Source: Methanolobus sp. UBA474 (GTDB taxonomy: Archaea > Halobacteriota > Methanosarcinia > Methanosarcinales > Methanosarcinaceae). Taken from it: 7,400 nucleotides of DNA. The stretch is from the NCBI GenBank assembly GCA_002501695.1, contig DANZ01000072.1, positions 26,893 to 34,292 of the forward strand, written 5' to 3'. A program made the translations under genes and the position numbers. This document shows positions 5,927 to 7,400 of this stretch, one piece after another (the stretch's first letter is position 1; each line of letters begins with the position of its first letter). Below the pieces are notes generated by a model that searched no databases, was not told the origin of the DNA, and saw nothing but the letters and a program-made list of their open reading frames with translations.

Positions 5927-5989
5927 CTTTAGCAAGTAATTAAAAAGATGTGCCTGTATACCGGACTGATCTGACAGGCGTTGCTAAAG
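5927..5989. repeat. Nested inverted repeat in the NYN/EamA divergent region
   Basis: The outer arms CTTTAGCAA (5927-5935) and TTGCTAAAG (5981-5989) match perfectly over nine bases. The inner arms GCCTGT (5952-5957) and ACAGGC (5974-5979) match over six and extend by two G-T wobbles, to 5950-5957 with 5974-5981 (the second wobble uses T5981, which also ends the outer arm). The inner loop is 16 bases, and 16 bases separate the arms on the 5' side against one (G5980) on the 3' side. The whole 63-base element is non-coding, in the 297-base gap between two divergent genes. It could be an RNA structure, a paired operator or a remnant of a small mobile repeat. Confidence 0.55.
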
Positions 5990-6003
5990 GTGATATAGAT
6001 ACC

Positions 6004-6013
6004 TATATATTTT
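6004..6013 (+). promoter_or_regulatory. Candidate TATA box of the EamA transporter gene
   Basis: TATATATTTT begins a run of AT-only sequence to 6019 and would place the transcription start near 6033, leaving about 30 bases of leader with a weak AGGT (6048-6051) before ATG 6063. A second AT-rich element, the perfect palindrome TTATTTAAATAA at 6026-6037, could instead be the box for a very short leader, or a binding site. Confidence 0.5.
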
Positions 6014-6062
6014 ATTTAACAATAATTATTTAAATAAAAAGTGCATTAGGTCTAGAATCCAT

Positions 6063-7052
6063 ATGGAACTTAAAAACGGCCGCCAGTCTTATCTCGAGCT
6101 TATTATCGCATGTACGATCTTCGGGTCAAGCGGTGTCTTTCTAAAGCACATCCGGGGGATGGAGACAAGTTCCATTATCTTTTACAGGCTCCTTTTCGGT
6201 TTCTCACTATTGGTGGCCTACCTGCTCATCACTAAAAGATACGAAGTATTCCGGCTTGATAAAAAGAAGCGATACATATTGATGATAGGCGTATTCAACG
6301 TAATTACGGCATATTGCTATTTCAGATCCATCGGTTATGCCGGACTTTCCACAGCCGTCCTTCTGCTCTACACTGCTCCTGTCTATGTCACGCTTTTGTC
6401 CCCTGTTCTCCTGCGGGAGAAGATAACCAGCCGGGGATTTATCTCAATGCTCGTTTCACTAGCCGGGATCTTCCTGGTGGTGATGCCTGTTAATGGGTTT
6501 TTTGAAAGCGGTAACCAGCTTTATATGGGAATCGTTTTCGGACTTGTGTCGGGCCTTTCTTACAGCGGTACTATAATGACCGTCAGCCATCTGAAAAAAG
6601 ATTATTCAGGCACAGCGCAGCTTTTCTGGTCAGCACTGATCAGCCTGGTCATATTGCTGCCTTTTGGCAGCAAGGTTCCGGGAGAAGTACTGGCAATGAA
6701 CCTTCCAGTGCTTATATTGTTCGGTATAGTGACAACTGCATTTGCGTCCCTTCTCTATCTTAACAGTGCAGCAAAGATACCGGCCCAGACAGTAAGCGTG
6801 CTGGCATTACTTGAGCCTGTGAGCGGCATACTACTGGGCTCCCTTTTCCTGCATGAACCGATATTCATTAAAACCCTGCAGGGATGTGTGTTCATACTTC
6901 TCGGGGCTTTCATACTGGTGTGGGACACCAGGACAATGCCGATGAGATTGTACGGGATGAAAGACCCTTTTATGTCATTCCAGACTGCAGTAAGAGTAAG
7001 GATTCCGGGCATTCCCCAGATAATCCTTGCGTGGCTGTTCAAAAAACCTTGA
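6063..7052 (+). CDS. EamA/DMT-family membrane transporter
   Basis: A 329-residue protein with two tandem EamA domains of about five helices each, at about residues 12-141 and 154-287. Visible family features are the N-terminal FGSSGVFLK (20-28), the end of the first repeat YTAPVYVTLLSPVLLREK (103-120), and the matching LLEPVSGILLGSLFLHEP (249-266) in the second. The repeat of the P-x-hydrophobic-E pattern reflects the inverted duplication typical of drug/metabolite transporters. Members export or import small metabolites such as amino acids, but the substrate cannot be read from sequence. A hydrophilic then amphipathic tail of about 42 residues (288-329) follows the last helix and makes the protein longer than the usual 280-300. 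The start ATG 6063 has only a weak AGGT upstream. It is divergent from the NYN gene and followed by a T6 run. Confidence 0.9.
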   Translation: MELKNGRQSYLELIIACTIFGSSGVFLKHIRGMETSSIIFYRLLFGFSLLVAYLLITKRYEVFRLDKKKRYILMIGVFNVITAYCYFRSIGYAGLSTAVLLLYTAPVYVTLLSPVLLREKITSRGFISMLVSLAGIFLVVMPVNGFFESGNQLYMGIVFGLVSGLSYSGTIMTVSHLKKDYSGTAQLFWSALISLVILLPFGSKVPGEVLAMNLPVLILFGIVTTAFASLLYLNSAAKIPAQTVSVLALLEPVSGILLGSLFLHEPIFIKTLQGCVFILLGAFILVWDTRTMPMRLYGMKDPFMSFQTAVRVRIPGIPQIILAWLFKKP

Positions 7053-7084
7053 ACTTTCTAATGGATCCAGTTGAAATCATATAA

Positions 7085-7090
7085 TTTTTT
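7085..7090 (+). terminator. T6 terminator after the EamA gene
   Basis: Six T bases begin 33 bases past the transporter stop codon, on the same strand, without a strong stem. This is a plausible archaeal terminator and suggests that the downstream gene is transcribed separately. Confidence 0.5.
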
Positions 7091-7127
7091 GGCTCACCAT
7101 TTCAAATTACGTGATTGAAAATTGAGC

Positions 7128-7164
7128 TTGCCTGGAAAAAACCAGTACATTCATATCCTGGCAA
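7128..7164. repeat. Small inverted repeats between the EamA and 3' genes
   Basis: TTGCC (7128-7132) pairs with GGCAA (7160-7164), and inside it CTGG (7132-7135) pairs with CCAG (7142-7145) around A6; the two share C7132. TCCTGGCA at 7156-7163 recurs at 7210-7217 just before the next gene. A separate pair, TTTCAA (7100-7105) with TTGAAA (7115-7120), lies upstream. These are short and could be chance in AT-rich DNA. Confidence 0.25.
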
Positions 7165-7184
7165 TTAAAACTAATTCAAAAGAG

Positions 7185-7194
7185 TATAATAAAA
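7185..7194 (+). promoter_or_regulatory. Candidate TATA box for the 3' partial gene
   Basis: TATAATAAAA lies about 43 bases before ATG 7232. A start about 25 bases downstream of the box centre would be near 7214 and leave a leader of about 18 bases containing AGGT (7218-7221). Confidence 0.45.
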
Positions 7195-7231
7195 AAACAG
7201 AACGGTTGATCCTGGCAGGTAACATAGAACA

Positions 7232-7400
7232 ATGAGCGATCTGGAAAGCTATAAAGATGGTTTTAAAAAGGGCCTTTTAAAATTTACAGGAATCACGCAT
7301 GGATTCGGTTCTCTCTTTTTCCGGGATAATGGATATTTCTACAAAAAGTGCCTGCAACAGGAACTCAATGAAAATGAATTTAAGTTCCGGCTCAGCTCCC
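7232..7400 (+). CDS. Unrecognised protein, N-terminal 56 residues (partial)
   Basis: An open frame runs from ATG 7232 to the end of the window with no stop. The peptide begins MSDLESYKDGFKKGLLKF and continues with aromatic and charged residues (GSLFFRDNGYFYKKC, then an acidic Gln/Asn/Glu stretch). It shows no signal peptide and no membrane segment. I do not recognise the family. Support for a real gene is the candidate TATA box at a good distance, an AGGT before the ATG (spacing of about 10 bases, a little long), and a strong intergenic-to-coding change in composition. Confidence 0.55.
   Translation, partial: MSDLESYKDGFKKGLLKFTGITHGFGSLFFRDNGYFYKKCLQQELNENEFKFRLSS

Noticed and set aside
7203..7214. 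CGGTTGATCCTG resembles the 5' end of archaeal 16S rRNA.
   Set aside because: The match is only 12 bases and diverges immediately. What follows is a normal protein start with its own TATA box. GGTTGATCC also occurs in the NYN-gene leader, where part of it fits the ribosome-binding sequence.

Overview
The window looks like ordinary chromosome from a methanogenic euryarchaeon, probably of the Methanosarcina family. That placement is an inference. It rests on tRNA genes that do not encode their 3' CCA, AT-rich archaeal TATA (box A) promoters, T-run 3' ends, a leader resembling the archaeal GGAGGTGATCC ribosome-binding sequence, and recollection that the uncharacterised membrane protein at 1624-2364 has relatives in methanogens. 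No mobile element, integrase, CRISPR array or rRNA gene is visible.

Layout: (1) 1-271 is a tRNA cluster: the 3' end of a first tRNA, then tRNA-Phe(GAA) and tRNA-Gly(GCC) 17 bases apart, ended by T runs. (2) 304-809 holds a small protein with a possible Sm-like beta-barrel (415-579), then a gene-poor stretch with a 10-base palindrome and a T6 run. (3) 810-1421 encodes an MsrQ/ferric-reductase-like membrane haem protein. It converges on a minus-strand, two-helix membrane protein of unknown function (1624-2364). (4) 2547-5192 encodes a P2-type cation-pumping ATPase with complete catalytic motifs but altered ion-binding acids. (5) It converges on a minus-strand LabA-like NYN-domain protein (5250-5765) with a clear TATA box and an inverted repeat at its predicted transcription start. 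(6) A 297-base AT-rich divergent region follows, containing a nested inverted repeat (5927-5989). (7) 6063-7052 encodes an EamA-type ten-helix transporter. (8) 7232-7400 is the start of an unrecognised protein running off the window.

The protein genes alternate strands and have their own intergenic regions, so they look like single-gene transcription units, not an operon. Three are integral membrane transport or redox proteins, but nothing shows that they work together. I see no convincing new multi-gene system. The best leads are the ATPase, where three of four canonical acidic ligand positions are neutral in a gapless alignment, and the nested hairpin at 5927-5989, which could be an operator pair, a regulatory leader or a small RNA.
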